64,000 nt of DNA, taken from Floridanema evergladense (GTDB lineage: Bacteria > Cyanobacteriota > Cyanobacteriia > Cyanobacteriales > Aerosakkonemataceae). The DNA lies in assembly GCF_041929205.1 (NCBI RefSeq), contig NZ_JBHFNT010000072.1; one strand, given 5' to 3'. The notes beneath the pieces are model-generated. The model was not told where the DNA came from. It saw only the letters and a list, made by a program, of their open reading frames with translations, and ran no database searches. This document shows positions 36,611 to 46,007 of the stretch, one piece after another (within the stretch, counting starts at the first letter, position 1; each line of letters opens with the position of its first letter). Position numbers and translations under genes: made by a program.

Positions 36611-38515
36611 ATGGCTACTAAAGAAACAAGCGAACATTATGGAAATGGCAATGGTCATGGCAATGGTCATGGCAATGGCAATGGCAATGGTCATGGAAAG
36701 CATCATGGTACTACTACTCAATTGAAAGAATTTGAGACAGTTTGGGAACCGAAAGAACAACCAATAATTAAAACTCCTTTACCTTTTCGCCCAGATGACC
36801 AACCTGTTATTTTAGAAAGACCTTCTTGGTGGTCGCACGCTTTTGTATGGATGATTATTGGTGTGACTGGTGCTGGTTTATTGTGGGCTGGTTTTGCACC
36901 TTTGGATCAAACTGTACCAGCAACGGGTAAGTTGGAAGCAGAGGGAGCGGCGAAAGAATTACGTGCGCCTAATGGTGGGGTAGTTAAAGAGATTAAAGTT
37001 AAAGATGGCGAGCGTGTTAAACAAGGTCAAGTGCTATTAGTACTGGATTCCTTAGCACCTCAAGCAGATTTAGATGCCCTGCACAAACAACGGGAAAAGT
37101 TGTTGCGGGAAAATCAGTTTTATAATGGACAGTTTGATGGGCAATTAGTTAGCTCAAATATCGCTAACGCTAGTCCCGAATTCCAAGAATTATTAAAGTC
37201 AAAAATAGCTTTAGTATCAGAAAATGAATACCTTACTGCATTAGCAAATGGTAAGAGTACGCCAACACAATCTAGCGGCGATGCGTTTTTAGCTAACCAA
37301 CAAGGACTTTTAGCAGCTAGTCGTGCTGAATCTCAATCCCGTCAGGAAGCAGCTAGATTGCAAATTGAAAGTTTGCAAGCACAATTAGCTCAGGTGCGAA
37401 CTCAATTGCAGGCGGCAAGTTCGCAAATTCCTATGTATAATGAGCAGGTCAGAACTTCAAAAAATCGGATACAAGCGGCGCAAAGTCAATTATTAGCTGC
37501 TAGAGAGCAGTTACCAATTGCTGAAAATCGGGTAAAAAATGCTAAGGATTTGTTAGCTTCAGATGAAGCATTGATGGAAAAAATTAGACCTGTTGTACAG
37601 TCGGGTGCTTTGTCGGATTTGCAAGGTAGACGGCAATTGCAACAGATATTAACTCGCAAAAATGAAGTAGTAGCTGGTGAAGCTGAACTTCTTTCCCGAA
37701 AAGAGCAAATTTCTAATATTTTAGGGGAAATTGCCGATCGCCAAAATGAACTTTCTTTGCGGGAAACTGAGTTGTTGAAAGTTAAGTCCGAAGCAGAACG
37801 TTTGCAAGAAGAGGAACAACGCTTAAATTCAGAAATTGATAAAGCGAAGAAACAATGGCAAAATGCGATCGCTTTTTCTGAAAAAGATGTGCGGACAAAA
37901 ATTGCTGATAACCACAAACGCATCGCCGAAATTGATAGTCAGTTAGCAAGGTTGCGCTTGGAAAATCAGAAAAAGCTAGACGAAATTGAAGCCCAGATTG
38001 CTAAGGCAAGACAAGCCGTAGAATTCCAAGAAATTAAAGCACCTGTGGATGGTGTAGTATTCAATTTGAAACCCACAGGCCCCGGATATGTGGTGCGACA
38101 AATTGACACTGAACCCGTGCTGTCAATTGTGCCCGATGATAAATTAGTGGCAAAAGTTTACCTGAGTAACCGGGATATCGGACAGGTAGTTGATAGATTG
38201 GCTAAACAGAAGGATTTAACAGTAGAGGTTAATGTGGAGTCTTTCCCATCTACTGAGTTTGGTACTTTGCAAGGGAAATTAACTCCTACTTCTATTGGGT
38301 CGGATGTTTTACCACCTAGTCAAGAGCGTCCTTACTATTCATTCCCTGCCACAGTTAAGTTGACAAATCAAACATTAAATATTAATGGCAAGGAATTTCG
38401 AGTCCAGTCTGGGATGGCGGTGAATGCCAGCATTAAGGTGCGGAAACGGACTCTGTTGGCTATTTTCACCGAGTTGTTCCAAAAACAAGTTGATAATTTG
38501 GAAACGGTGCGTTAG
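36611..38515 (+). CDS. HlyD-family membrane fusion protein of type I secretion
   Basis: The periplasmic adaptor that links a HlyB-type ABC exporter to an outer-membrane TolC channel. The 634-residue protein has one membrane span near residues 75-97 (SHAFVWMIIGVTGAGLLWAG), then the beta-barrel/lipoyl half GKLEAEGAAKELRAPNGGVV. A long coiled-coil hairpin (about 150-480) and the C-terminal lipoyl/barrel (VEFQEIKAPVDGVVFNLKP) follow. The cytoplasmic N-terminus is a Gly/Asn/His run (residues about 11-34) coded by repeated GGCAATGGTCATGG. AGGAG-like sequence precedes the start. It follows the exporter by 116 bp and ends with a terminator hairpin at 38641. No TolC gene is in the window. Confidence 0.93.
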   Translation: MATKETSEHYGNGNGHGNGHGNGNGNGHGKHHGTTTQLKEFETVWEPKEQPIIKTPLPFRPDDQPVILERPSWWSHAFVWMIIGVTGAGLLWAGFAPLDQTVPATGKLEAEGAAKELRAPNGGVVKEIKVKDGERVKQGQVLLVLDSLAPQADLDALHKQREKLLRENQFYNGQFDGQLVSSNIANASPEFQELLKSKIALVSENEYLTALANGKSTPTQSSGDAFLANQQGLLAASRAESQSRQEAARLQIESLQAQLAQVRTQLQAASSQIPMYNEQVRTSKNRIQAAQSQLLAAREQLPIAENRVKNAKDLLASDEALMEKIRPVVQSGALSDLQGRRQLQQILTRKNEVVAGEAELLSRKEQISNILGEIADRQNELSLRETELLKVKSEAERLQEEEQRLNSEIDKAKKQWQNAIAFSEKDVRTKIADNHKRIAEIDSQLARLRLENQKKLDEIEAQIAKARQAVEFQEIKAPVDGVVFNLKPTGPGYVVRQIDTEPVLSIVPDDKLVAKVYLSNRDIGQVVDRLAKQKDLTVEVNVESFPSTEFGTLQGKLTPTSIGSDVLPPSQERPYYSFPATVKLTNQTLNINGKEFRVQSGMAVNASIKVRKRTLLAIFTELFQKQVDNLETVR

Positions 38516-38886
38516 GGACTCTCACGGGTGAGGACAGAGATTTTTGGTTGGTGATGCGATCGGAAAATCTCTCCTGTTTTCTACCCTTGGATAGATGACA
38601 TTAATTATCGGAATATTAGTCGCATCTCTGATGCAAACGCAAAAAAGCCTTGTAGGATCAGCATTAATGTCCTGCAAGGCTTTTCTTTATATCAGCAGAA
38701 GCTTTAAGTTCTCTACCATTTTTTCCAAATACATCTTGTCTTTGGAGATAGAGAGAGGTAAACTGTTAAAAATTTGTAAATAATTTCCTCTCTCTTAAGA
38801 TTGGTGACAATTATTAGCATCGGTAATCTTCCCAGCTTGGGATATCAAAAAGTATGAAAAAGGTTCAATCGGTGAAGGAGTAACTG
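38516..38886. other. Intergenic region holding the hlyD terminator
   Basis: About 370 bp. The intrinsic terminator at 38641-38690 is the only clear element. The rest is AT-rich, and GGTGAAGGAG just before 38887 is a good ribosome binding site for the next gene. No gene was seen. Confidence 0.55.
38641..38690 (+). terminator. Intrinsic terminator after hlyD
   Basis: A strong hairpin pairs AAAAGCCTTG.AGGA with TCCTGCAAGGCTTTT, and its 3' arm runs into TTTTCTTTAT. It should end the exporter-hlyD transcript. Confidence 0.85.
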
Positions 38887-40692
38887 ATGAATAAGCGTCC
38901 CGAAATATGGTATTTAACTGGATTAATTTTGACAATCATTCCGGCTTTTTTAATAGCAATATTAATTTACCAAAATAGCGTGAACATACCATTTTGGGAT
39001 GATTGGGAGATTGGCTTATTCTTAAATAAAGTTTATCCAGAGTTCAAATTAACTCTAGAATCATTAATTTCTCAGCATAATGAAAGTAGATATGCTTTCC
39101 CTAGATTCATTTTTATAGGATTGACTTATTTTAATAATTGGAACTGGGATATCAGGCATCAAATGTGGGTTAGTTTAGTCCTAGCCTGTATCGTTTCAAT
39201 TAACATATTTAGATTAATTAAATGGACAATAGGTGAAAGTTTAATCAAGGTAATCTTTTTAGCAATTCTCTGTAATTTATTGATTTTTTCGCCAGTTCAA
39301 TATGAGAATTGGTTATGGGGTCATCAATTAATTGTATTCTTTCCCATTGCTTGCGTGACAACTTGCTTAGTAGCAATTTATTCAGGAATAAACAGGAAAG
39401 TTAAATTAGTAATATGTCTGATTTTATGTACTATTAGTACTTATTCGTTTGCTAATGGAATGTTGAGTTGGATAATTGTTTTTCCAGCTTTAGCTATTTC
39501 CAAATCTTGGAAGTGGCAAGATATTTTTCAAGATAAATGGTTGTATATTCCTTGGATTGCCACATTTACAGCTAATATGGCAGTATACTTTTATAAATAT
39601 GAAAAACCACCAGAAACACCAAGTATTACTTATGGAATATTACATCCAAATGAAGCACTACCGTATTTACTTTCTTTTTTAGGTGCTCCTTTAGGGTGGG
39701 GAACAATTAAATATAATTGGAAATTTTCTAGCTTGGTTAATAATAATATTTGGATAGGGACGATTTTAATAATTCTATTGTTGGGAGTTTTTAGTTATTT
39801 TATCAAGCAGCGAAAAGATCCAACAGTAATTTATAGAATGACTGGTTGGTTGACTATTAGTTTTTATGTGATAACTAGTGGATTAATTACTTCTTTAGGT
39901 AGGTCTGGTTTAGGATTAGAAAGTTCTGTTGCTTTGAGATACATGACTTTCTCTGTTTATCTTCCTTTGACTTTGGTGAATTTGATTGCGATCGTCTATG
40001 ATGATGCTAAAACAAAAGGTTTTTTGATAAACAAAAGCAAAAGAGTTGCTCAAGCAGGAATTTTGCTATTATTAACAGGGTTTTTATACTTTTACATTAT
40101 CACGGCGGAACTTACTATTCCAAGAATGTATACAATTAAACTCGATCGCTTACAAGCCAAAGCTTGTTACATATTTCTCAATATAGCACCTGAAGAAAAG
40201 TGCATTACAGAAAAAGTTTACCCCAGTTTTTCCGGGCTACAAAAGAGAGCTAAACTAATTGATTATTTGGGCATAATTGATGCAAAATTGCTGAACAATG
40301 ATAAGATCCAAGATATTCAGGCAACAAATAGGGTGACTAATGAAGAATGGGGATATGGCTGGTTCGATCAAGTAAAAAAGGTAGATAAAAATAATTATTC
40401 AGCTGGAGGATGGGCAGTTTTACCGGAGAAAAAAGAACCAGCAGATGCCGTAATTCTAACTTATGAAAAAACTCCAGGTGAAGATATAATATTTGCTGTA
40501 TTTGATAATAGAGTGGAAAGACCAGATGTAGTTAAAGCTATGAAGACGACAAATTACTTAATATCTGGCTGGCAAAAAACTTTTGCAGCTAATAGATTAC
40601 CAAAAGGTGTGGTGAAAATAAAAGCTTGGGCATTTGACACAGAAAAAGTTAAAGCTTATAAAGTAGGTGGCGATCGTCTAGTGAAAAATTAA
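38887..40692 (+). CDS. Polytopic membrane protein, GT-C glycosyltransferase-like
   Basis: A 601-residue protein with about 10-11 membrane spans in its first 410 residues and a soluble C-terminal domain (about 430-600). After the first span comes FWDDWEIG, an acidic loop like the Asp-Asp pair of GT-C glycosyltransferases such as PMT or ArnT. The C-terminal part (VLPEKKEPADAVILTY, IKAWAFDTEKVKAY) looks like a beta-sandwich. The position before rfb genes suggests it transfers a sugar from a lipid carrier to a surface glycan. I do not recognise a named family. Codon use is more AT-rich than its neighbours. Confidence 0.75.
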   Translation: MNKRPEIWYLTGLILTIIPAFLIAILIYQNSVNIPFWDDWEIGLFLNKVYPEFKLTLESLISQHNESRYAFPRFIFIGLTYFNNWNWDIRHQMWVSLVLACIVSINIFRLIKWTIGESLIKVIFLAILCNLLIFSPVQYENWLWGHQLIVFFPIACVTTCLVAIYSGINRKVKLVICLILCTISTYSFANGMLSWIIVFPALAISKSWKWQDIFQDKWLYIPWIATFTANMAVYFYKYEKPPETPSITYGILHPNEALPYLLSFLGAPLGWGTIKYNWKFSSLVNNNIWIGTILIILLLGVFSYFIKQRKDPTVIYRMTGWLTISFYVITSGLITSLGRSGLGLESSVALRYMTFSVYLPLTLVNLIAIVYDDAKTKGFLINKSKRVAQAGILLLLTGFLYFYIITAELTIPRMYTIKLDRLQAKACYIFLNIAPEEKCITEKVYPSFSGLQKRAKLIDYLGIIDAKLLNNDKIQDIQATNRVTNEEWGYGWFDQVKKVDKNNYSAGGWAVLPEKKEPADAVILTYEKTPGEDIIFAVFDNRVERPDVVKAMKTTNYLISGWQKTFAANRLPKGVVKIKAWAFDTEKVKAYKVGGDRLVKN

Positions 40693-41034
40693 CTATACTT
40701 GCAATCAAGAGGTCAGTTAACTTTAGTATTAATTTAACTATTTTGCATAAATCTTTTCTAAATTAAGCTCAAGGCTAACTTCTTAAATTCAGATATTTGG
40801 ACGCTGTTGGTTTAATCGCTTCTTGAGGCAATAAGTTAGTATTAAAAAGTTTTTATGAAGATGGAAAGTTAGATATTGTCAATTTGATGATAAACCAAGT
40901 ATACTTAATGGCTGAAAGGGAAAAATAATTCCCGACATATAAATTACCAAAAGCTTGCTAGAAACGAGCTTTGGCTTTTAATGGTGAAACAGGAAAAGCT
41001 TTTTCTCCAGATGGTAGTCACAAATTAGTAATGT
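40693..41034. other. Intergenic region before the rfb genes
   Basis: About 340 bp of AT-rich DNA with no supported gene. It probably holds the promoter of the rfbC-rfbD-rfbA-glycosyltransferase operon. No strong hairpin or operator was recognised. Confidence 0.4.
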
Positions 41035-41580
41035 ATGGAAACTATAGCTACTGAAATCCCTGATGTATTGCTGATTAAACCCAAAGTTTTTGGAGATAGC
41101 CGGGGTTTTTTCTTTGAAAGTTACAACCAGAAGGCTTTTGTCGAAAAAACTGGCGCAGAAGTTAATTTCGTCCAAGATAATCACTCGCGTTCTAGTAAAA
41201 ATGTGCTGCGAGGTTTGCATTACCAAATTGAACAAGCGCAAGGAAAATTAGTGCGGGTAGTGTCGGGCGAAATTTTTGATGTAGCGGTGGATGTTAGAAA
41301 AAGTTCGCCGACTTTCGGGCAATGGGTTGGTTATTTGTTAAGTGCGGAAAACAAGCAGCAGTTGTGGATTCCGGCTGGTTTTGCTCATGGGTTTCTGGTA
41401 GTTTCAGAAACAGCGGAAGTTTTATACAAAGCCACTGATTATTATGCACCACAGCATGAAAGGTCTATTTTATGGAACGATCCAGATTTAGCGATCGCAT
41501 GGCCTCTAGATTCCGAACCAATTTTATCAGCAAAAGACCAAGCTGGCAAACCATTTAAAGACGCAGAAGTATACTCATGA
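41035..41580 (+). CDS. rfbC: dTDP-4-dehydrorhamnose 3,5-epimerase
   Basis: A cupin-fold enzyme that epimerises dTDP-4-keto-6-deoxyglucose at C3 and C5 on the way to dTDP-L-rhamnose. The 181-residue protein has the family segments FGDSRGFFFESYN, the catalytic-histidine motif VLRGLHYQ, DVAVDVRKSSPTFGQW and WIPAGFAHGFLV. Length is typical. It overlaps rfbD by four bases (ATGA), so the two are translationally coupled. rfbB, the dehydratase, is not in the window. Confidence 0.96.
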   Translation: METIATEIPDVLLIKPKVFGDSRGFFFESYNQKAFVEKTGAEVNFVQDNHSRSSKNVLRGLHYQIEQAQGKLVRVVSGEIFDVAVDVRKSSPTFGQWVGYLLSAENKQQLWIPAGFAHGFLVVSETAEVLYKATDYYAPQHERSILWNDPDLAIAWPLDSEPILSAKDQAGKPFKDAEVYS

Positions 41581-42455
41581 AACGCATCTTAGTTACGGGA
41601 GTTAACGGACAATTAGGGCAAGAATTAAGCGGGATTCTGCCCACGATTGGCGAAGTTATCGGAGTCGGAAGGGCAGAATTAGATTTAACTCAACCAGAAG
41701 CGATTCGTCAGGTAATTAATGAAGTGAAACCTGATGTAGTAGTGAATTCTGCCGCCTACACTGCTGTTGATAAAGCGGAAAGCGAACCAGAATTAGCAAA
41801 TGCGATAAATGCGATCGCACCTGGTATCATAGCCGAAGAATGTGAAAAGCTAGCAATTCCCTTAATTCACGTTTCCACTGATTACGTTTTTGATGGTAGT
41901 AAAGGTTCGCCTTATCAGGATACAGACCCTACCGATCCCTTGAATGTTTATGGTAAAACTAAACTCGCAGGGGAAATCGCCATTCAAAACAGTTGTCAAA
42001 ATTATCTGATTTTGCGAACTGCTTGGGTTTATGGCGTAGGTGGGAAAGGCAACTTTGTCAAAACTATGCTGAGATTGGGGAAAGATAGACCAGAAATTCG
42101 AGTAGTTGCAGATCAAATTGGCAGTCCAACTTATACCTTAGATTTAGCCAATGCAATCACTCAATTAATTACCTTATATCAACCCGAAATTGCCGGAATT
42201 TATAGCTACACAAATAGTGGCATTGCTAGTTGGTATGACTTTGCAGTTGCCATATTTGAAGAAGCCAAAATATTAGGATGGGATTTGCAAATTCAGCGAG
42301 TAATTCCGATTACTACACCTGAATATCCCACTCCCGCCCGTCGCCCTGCATATTCGGTGCTTGCTGGTGAGAAAATAGCAAAAGTATTGGGAACTTTTGC
42401 CCCGCATTGGCGGCAGGGTTTGAGAAAGATGTTAACTGAACTATACGCTCAATAA
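41577..42455 (+). CDS. rfbD: dTDP-4-dehydrorhamnose reductase
   Basis: This NAD(P)H-dependent enzyme makes the last reduction to dTDP-L-rhamnose. The 292-residue protein has the Rossmann motif VTGVNGQLGQEL, the STDYVFDG segment, a short-chain dehydrogenase YGKTKLAGE catalytic motif and a C-terminal RPAYSVL region typical of RfbD. Its start overlaps the rfbC stop by four bases. It is followed by rfbA after three bases. Rhamnose made here would feed the glycosyltransferases that follow. Confidence 0.95.
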   Translation: MKRILVTGVNGQLGQELSGILPTIGEVIGVGRAELDLTQPEAIRQVINEVKPDVVVNSAAYTAVDKAESEPELANAINAIAPGIIAEECEKLAIPLIHVSTDYVFDGSKGSPYQDTDPTDPLNVYGKTKLAGEIAIQNSCQNYLILRTAWVYGVGGKGNFVKTMLRLGKDRPEIRVVADQIGSPTYTLDLANAITQLITLYQPEIAGIYSYTNSGIASWYDFAVAIFEEAKILGWDLQIQRVIPITTPEYPTPARRPAYSVLAGEKIAKVLGTFAPHWRQGLRKMLTELYAQ

Positions 42456-42458
42456 ATT

Positions 42459-43535
42459 ATGAAAGCACTAATTCTATCCGGTGGTAAAGGAACAAGACTT
42501 AGACCTCTAACTTACACAGGTGCAAAACAACTTGTTCCTGTAGCAAATAAACCAATTCTTTGGTATGGAATTGAAGGAATTGTAGCAGCGGGAATTACAG
42601 ATATTGGGATTGTTATTAGTCCTGAAACTGGGGAAGAGGTAAAAGCAAAAACGGGAAATGGCGATCGTTTCGGTGCTAAGATTACTTATATTTTACAAGA
42701 CAAACCTGCTGGATTAGCTCATGCGGTAAAAGTTGCCCAGCCATTTTTAGAAGATTCACCCTTTATTATGTATTTGGGTGACAACTTAATTCAAAGTGAC
42801 TTGCATCTGTTTCTCGATCGGTTTAAAAGTCAGCAAACAGATGCTTTAATTTTATTGCGGCAAGTTGTCAATCCCACCGCTTTTGGGGTGGCGCAAGTTG
42901 ATGAAAATGGGCGAGTTTTGCATTTAGTAGAAAAGCCGAAAGTTCCGCCCTCTAATTTAGCATTGGTGGGAATTTACTTTTTTGCTAACACAATTCATGA
43001 TGCGATCGCAAATATTCAACCCTCGGCGCGTGGCGAATTAGAAATTACCGATGCCATTCAATACTTAATTACCCAACAAAAACAAGTTGAAGCTTGTCAA
43101 CTAGAAGGTTGGTGGTTAGATACCGGGAAAAAAGACGATTTACTCGAAGCAAACCGGATTATTCTGGATACAACTTGCCTGAGTGCATCTATTTTGGGTG
43201 AAGTAGATGAGAAAAGTCAAGTAACTGGTAGAGTGCAAATTGGTGCAGGTACAAAATTAGTTAATTGTACCGTTCGGGGGCCTGTTGTAATCGGTGAAAA
43301 TTGTTATTTAGAACATTGTTTTGTTGGCCCTTACAGCAGCATTGGCAACAATGTAAAACTAATCGATGTAGAAATCGACCATAGTGTAATTTTACAGGGG
43401 GCAAAAGTAGTAGAAATTCATCAGCGAATTGTTGATAGTGTAATTGGACAGCGAGTGCAATTAGTTGCTGCACCACAACGTCCAAAAGCCTTAAGATTTA
43501 TGATTGGTGATGACAGTCAAATTGAGTTAACGTGA
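42459..43535 (+). CDS. rfbA: Glucose-1-phosphate thymidylyltransferase, long form
   Basis: It joins glucose-1-phosphate and dTTP to give dTDP-glucose, the entry to dTDP-sugar synthesis. The 358-residue protein has the nucleotidyltransferase motif SGGKGTRLRPLT near the N-terminus, a MYLGDNLIQSD metal-site motif and WWLDTGKKDDLLEAN. A C-terminal left-handed beta-helix (GEVDEKSQVTGRVQIGAGT) makes it the long type. It lies three bases after rfbD and overlaps the next glycosyltransferase by four bases. Confidence 0.92.
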   Translation: MKALILSGGKGTRLRPLTYTGAKQLVPVANKPILWYGIEGIVAAGITDIGIVISPETGEEVKAKTGNGDRFGAKITYILQDKPAGLAHAVKVAQPFLEDSPFIMYLGDNLIQSDLHLFLDRFKSQQTDALILLRQVVNPTAFGVAQVDENGRVLHLVEKPKVPPSNLALVGIYFFANTIHDAIANIQPSARGELEITDAIQYLITQQKQVEACQLEGWWLDTGKKDDLLEANRIILDTTCLSASILGEVDEKSQVTGRVQIGAGTKLVNCTVRGPVVIGENCYLEHCFVGPYSSIGNNVKLIDVEIDHSVILQGAKVVEIHQRIVDSVIGQRVQLVAAPQRPKALRFMIGDDSQIELT

Positions 43536-44485
43536 TTTATCTTTTGGCAATTAACTATTATTCCAGCCAGTTAATTGCCAAGTTAATTAACTCAATTTCT
43601 CCTAACCAAATTGTTGACTATCAAATTATTATTGTCAACAATTCACCAGATCAACAATCTATTTATGATTTAAAAACTGACAAAGTTGTGATTCTGGAAT
43701 CAGGAGAAAATCTGGGTTTTGGGAGAGCGTGTAATTTAGGATTAAACTGGATTTATCAGCAAAATCAAAAAGCGATCGTTTGGCTGATAAATCCAGATGC
43801 TTATTTATTACCCGAAGCATTAGAAAAAGTTCCAGCACTTTTCCAAAACCATCCCGAAATCTCTATTTTGGGTACAATTATTTACACTACAACTGGCGAA
43901 ATATGGTTCGCTGGCGGTGAATTTATCCCCCAAAATGGCGCAATTATTCCTAAAACTCAGATATTGCACTCCTGGAGGTGGAACCTCCCAAATCCTCGTT
44001 CCCAGGTTCAACCTGAGAACGAAGAATGGAGGCTCTGCCTCTTGCTGCAAGATCTCACTAAAACAATTGACAATCAAAATTCAAATATTCCGTATTTAAA
44101 AACCGATTGGGTTAGCGGTTGTAGCTTATTAATTAATCTCAAAAATTTTCCTATTTGTCCGCAATTCGATCCAGAATATTTTTTATATTACGAAGACTTT
44201 GATTTTTGCCAACGCTATGCTAAACAAGGACATTTAATTTCCATTACCAATCAGATTGGTGTAGTTCATCAACCCTCAGCGATTACCGGAAAAAATGCGT
44301 TTTTAAAATTCAAGCATAGTACTTACAGCTACTTGTTAACTCTCGAAAGATACACAAATAAAATTGTCCTACTATTAAGATTCGTTCGTTTGCTTTTAAA
44401 TGCGATATACTTACTTCCATTCAACCGAAAAGTCGCTTTGGGAAAATTTGCGGGAATATCGCTTTATTTAAGGAGAGTATTTTAA
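43532..44485 (+). CDS. Family 2 glycosyltransferase with an intragenic palindromic repeat
   Basis: A 317-residue GT2 protein of the rhamnosyltransferase-like group. An N-terminal nucleotide-binding part (IIIVNNSPDQQS, ESGENLGFGRACNLGL) is followed by WLINPDAYLLPEAL as the DxD-type site. YFLYYEDFDFCQRYAKQGH and C-terminal hydrophobic helices complete it. Residues about 146-176 are encoded by a dispersed palindromic repeat (43966-44058) that has entered in frame, giving LHSWRWNLPNPRSQVQPEN. Its start (GTG 43532) overlaps the rfbA stop. Whether the enzyme still works with this insertion is not known. Confidence 0.88.
   Translation: MIYLLAINYYSSQLIAKLINSISPNQIVDYQIIIVNNSPDQQSIYDLKTDKVVILESGENLGFGRACNLGLNWIYQQNQKAIVWLINPDAYLLPEALEKVPALFQNHPEISILGTIIYTTTGEIWFAGGEFIPQNGAIIPKTQILHSWRWNLPNPRSQVQPENEEWRLCLLLQDLTKTIDNQNSNIPYLKTDWVSGCSLLINLKNFPICPQFDPEYFLYYEDFDFCQRYAKQGHLISITNQIGVVHQPSAITGKNAFLKFKHSTYSYLLTLERYTNKIVLLLRFVRLLLNAIYLLPFNRKVALGKFAGISLYLRRVF
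43966..44058. repeat. Three-hairpin interspersed repeat inside a glycosyltransferase gene
   Basis: Three consecutive palindromes are visible: GGAGGTGGAACCTCC (43974-43988), CTCGTTCCCAGGTT ... AACCTGAGAACGA (43995-44022), and GGAGGCTCTGCCTC (44028-44042). The sequence continues TTGCTGCAAGATCTCAC. Related copies are intergenic at 55565-55640 and 63787-63834. Confidence 0.9.
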
Positions 44486-44486
44486 C

Positions 44487-45560
44487 TTGGCAAACGAACT
44501 ACTAATAAACTTAGCATTTTTAATGAGTAAACCAACGGGGATTAGTACCTACGCCTTTAATCTTTTTCCCCATTTAAAACCCTTCAATCCGACTTTGTTA
44601 TCTAGCCGAAATATTCCAGATTTTAACTGTTATCCAGTACCGTCGAACTTAACACCAGAACAAGGAACCAAAGGTAACTTTTCCCGCATTTTTTGGACGC
44701 AATTGCAACTGCCGAAAATTTATCAAAAACTGCAAGCTAAACTGTTATTTTCGCCTTTACCAGAAGCACCAATTTATGCTGGTTGTCGATATGTTTTGAC
44801 AGTTCATGATTTAATTCCCTTGCGTTTTCCCAAGCGATTTTCGCCTTTAACTAATTACGATCGCTATCTGTTACCTTTGGTATTAAAACAAGCAGAACAT
44901 ATTATTTGTGATTCCGTTTCAACTGCTAACGATGTAATGAAATTTTACCGCATTCCAGAACGGAAAGTAACACCTGTTTTGTTGGCATATAATGAAACGC
45001 ACTTTCGATTTTTGGATTTGCCAAAGCGCAATTACTTTTTATATATTGGTAGACATGACCCTTATAAAAATATTGGTAGATTAATTACAGCTTTTGCTAA
45101 CTTACCTAATAAAAATGACTATGAATTGTGGATAGCTGGTTCTGTTGATTCACGCTTTACTCCCACATTGAAAGCAGCAGTAACCGAGTTAGGAATCAGT
45201 AATCAAGTCAAGTTTTTAGAATACGTTCCTTATAGTGAGTTACCGACAATAATTAATCAAGCAATAGCCTTAGTTTTTCCTAGTCTTTGGGAAGGTTTTG
45301 GACTTCCGGTATTAGAAGCAATGGCTTGTGGAACTCCGGTAATTACTTCCAATATTTCCTCTTTACCCGAAGCAGCCGGGGATGCGGCGATTTTAGTTAA
45401 TCCTTATAATATGGGAGAAATTACCGAAGCAATGCAAAGTTTGGCGAATGATGAAAGTTTGCGGATGCGTTTGCGGGAAGCTGGTTTTTTGAGATGCAAG
45501 TTATTTAGTTGGGAGAAAACGGGAGAAGCTACGGCGGCGGTGTTGCGAAAATTTCTTTAA
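44487..45560 (+). CDS. Family 4 glycosyltransferase
   Basis: A 357-residue GT-B enzyme. The N-terminal half carries the acceptor region (LTVHDLIPLRFPKRFSPLTN). The C-terminal half has the donor-site pattern FLYIGRHDPYKNIGRLI, a SLWEGFGLPVLEAMACGTPV stretch containing the E-x7-E motif, and SSLPEAAGDAAILV. The start is TTG 44487, supported by AAGGAG at 44470-44475; no nearby ATG precedes conserved sequence. It follows the GT2 gene after one base, so it closes the rfb operon. The sugar donor is not known; mannose or rhamnose transfer is typical of relatives. Confidence 0.9.
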   Translation: MANELLINLAFLMSKPTGISTYAFNLFPHLKPFNPTLLSSRNIPDFNCYPVPSNLTPEQGTKGNFSRIFWTQLQLPKIYQKLQAKLLFSPLPEAPIYAGCRYVLTVHDLIPLRFPKRFSPLTNYDRYLLPLVLKQAEHIICDSVSTANDVMKFYRIPERKVTPVLLAYNETHFRFLDLPKRNYFLYIGRHDPYKNIGRLITAFANLPNKNDYELWIAGSVDSRFTPTLKAAVTELGISNQVKFLEYVPYSELPTIINQAIALVFPSLWEGFGLPVLEAMACGTPVITSNISSLPEAAGDAAILVNPYNMGEITEAMQSLANDESLRMRLREAGFLRCKLFSWEKTGEATAAVLRKFL

Positions 45561-45615
45561 AATTCCTGAGTGAGCAAATAAAGTAGAGTAAACTTGATGA
45601 TAAATACTATTAAAA

Positions 45616-46002
45616 ATGTACATGACTAGCCAATCTAATATTGAAATTACCATTTCCCTGGTAGATGCCAGTTTAAGTGACGAGGAGTTACAAGAGAAAG
45701 TAGAGAATTTGCTCCCAGAGCTTCGACAAGTGGATGGAGTCGAAAATGCTGATTTAGTGCCAGTTGAACAAGCACCACCAGACTCAAAAGCTTTAGGTGG
45801 CTACGTTTTAGGAACGCTGAAAACTTTAGTCGATGTGTCAAAGGTTAAGCCTTTGTTTGACTTTCTCGCTGGGATGGTGCGTTCTAAAACTATTGAAACA
45901 ACGTTCAAAAAACCAGATGGTACAGAACTTACTATCAAAGTCAGTAACCGAGAAGATTTTGAATTTGCCTATCAAAAAGCCGAGAAATTCCTTAAAAGCT
46001 AG
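45616..46002 (+). CDS. Effector-associated constant component 1 (EACC1)-like protein
   Basis: A 128-residue protein with the EACC1 plan: an N-terminal beta strand and acidic helix (SLSDEELQEKVENLLPELR), a Gly-rich central part (SKALGGYVLGTLKTLVDV), and a C-terminal strand-helix (GTELTIKVSNREDFEFAYQKA). EACC1 proteins accompany caspase, trypsin, CHAT or other effector proteins in NTP-dependent conflict systems and are thought to link sensing to effectors. Here the caspase-FGE gene starts five bases downstream, so the pair is one transcript. ATG 45622 is an alternative start. The family call is by pattern. Confidence 0.75.
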   Translation: MYMTSQSNIEITISLVDASLSDEELQEKVENLLPELRQVDGVENADLVPVEQAPPDSKALGGYVLGTLKTLVDVSKVKPLFDFLAGMVRSKTIETTFKKPDGTELTIKVSNREDFEFAYQKAEKFLKS

Positions 46003-46007
46003 ACTGC

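Noticed and set aside
38595..38783. 62-codon frame downstream of hlyD
   Set aside because: It runs through the terminator hairpin and has no family features.
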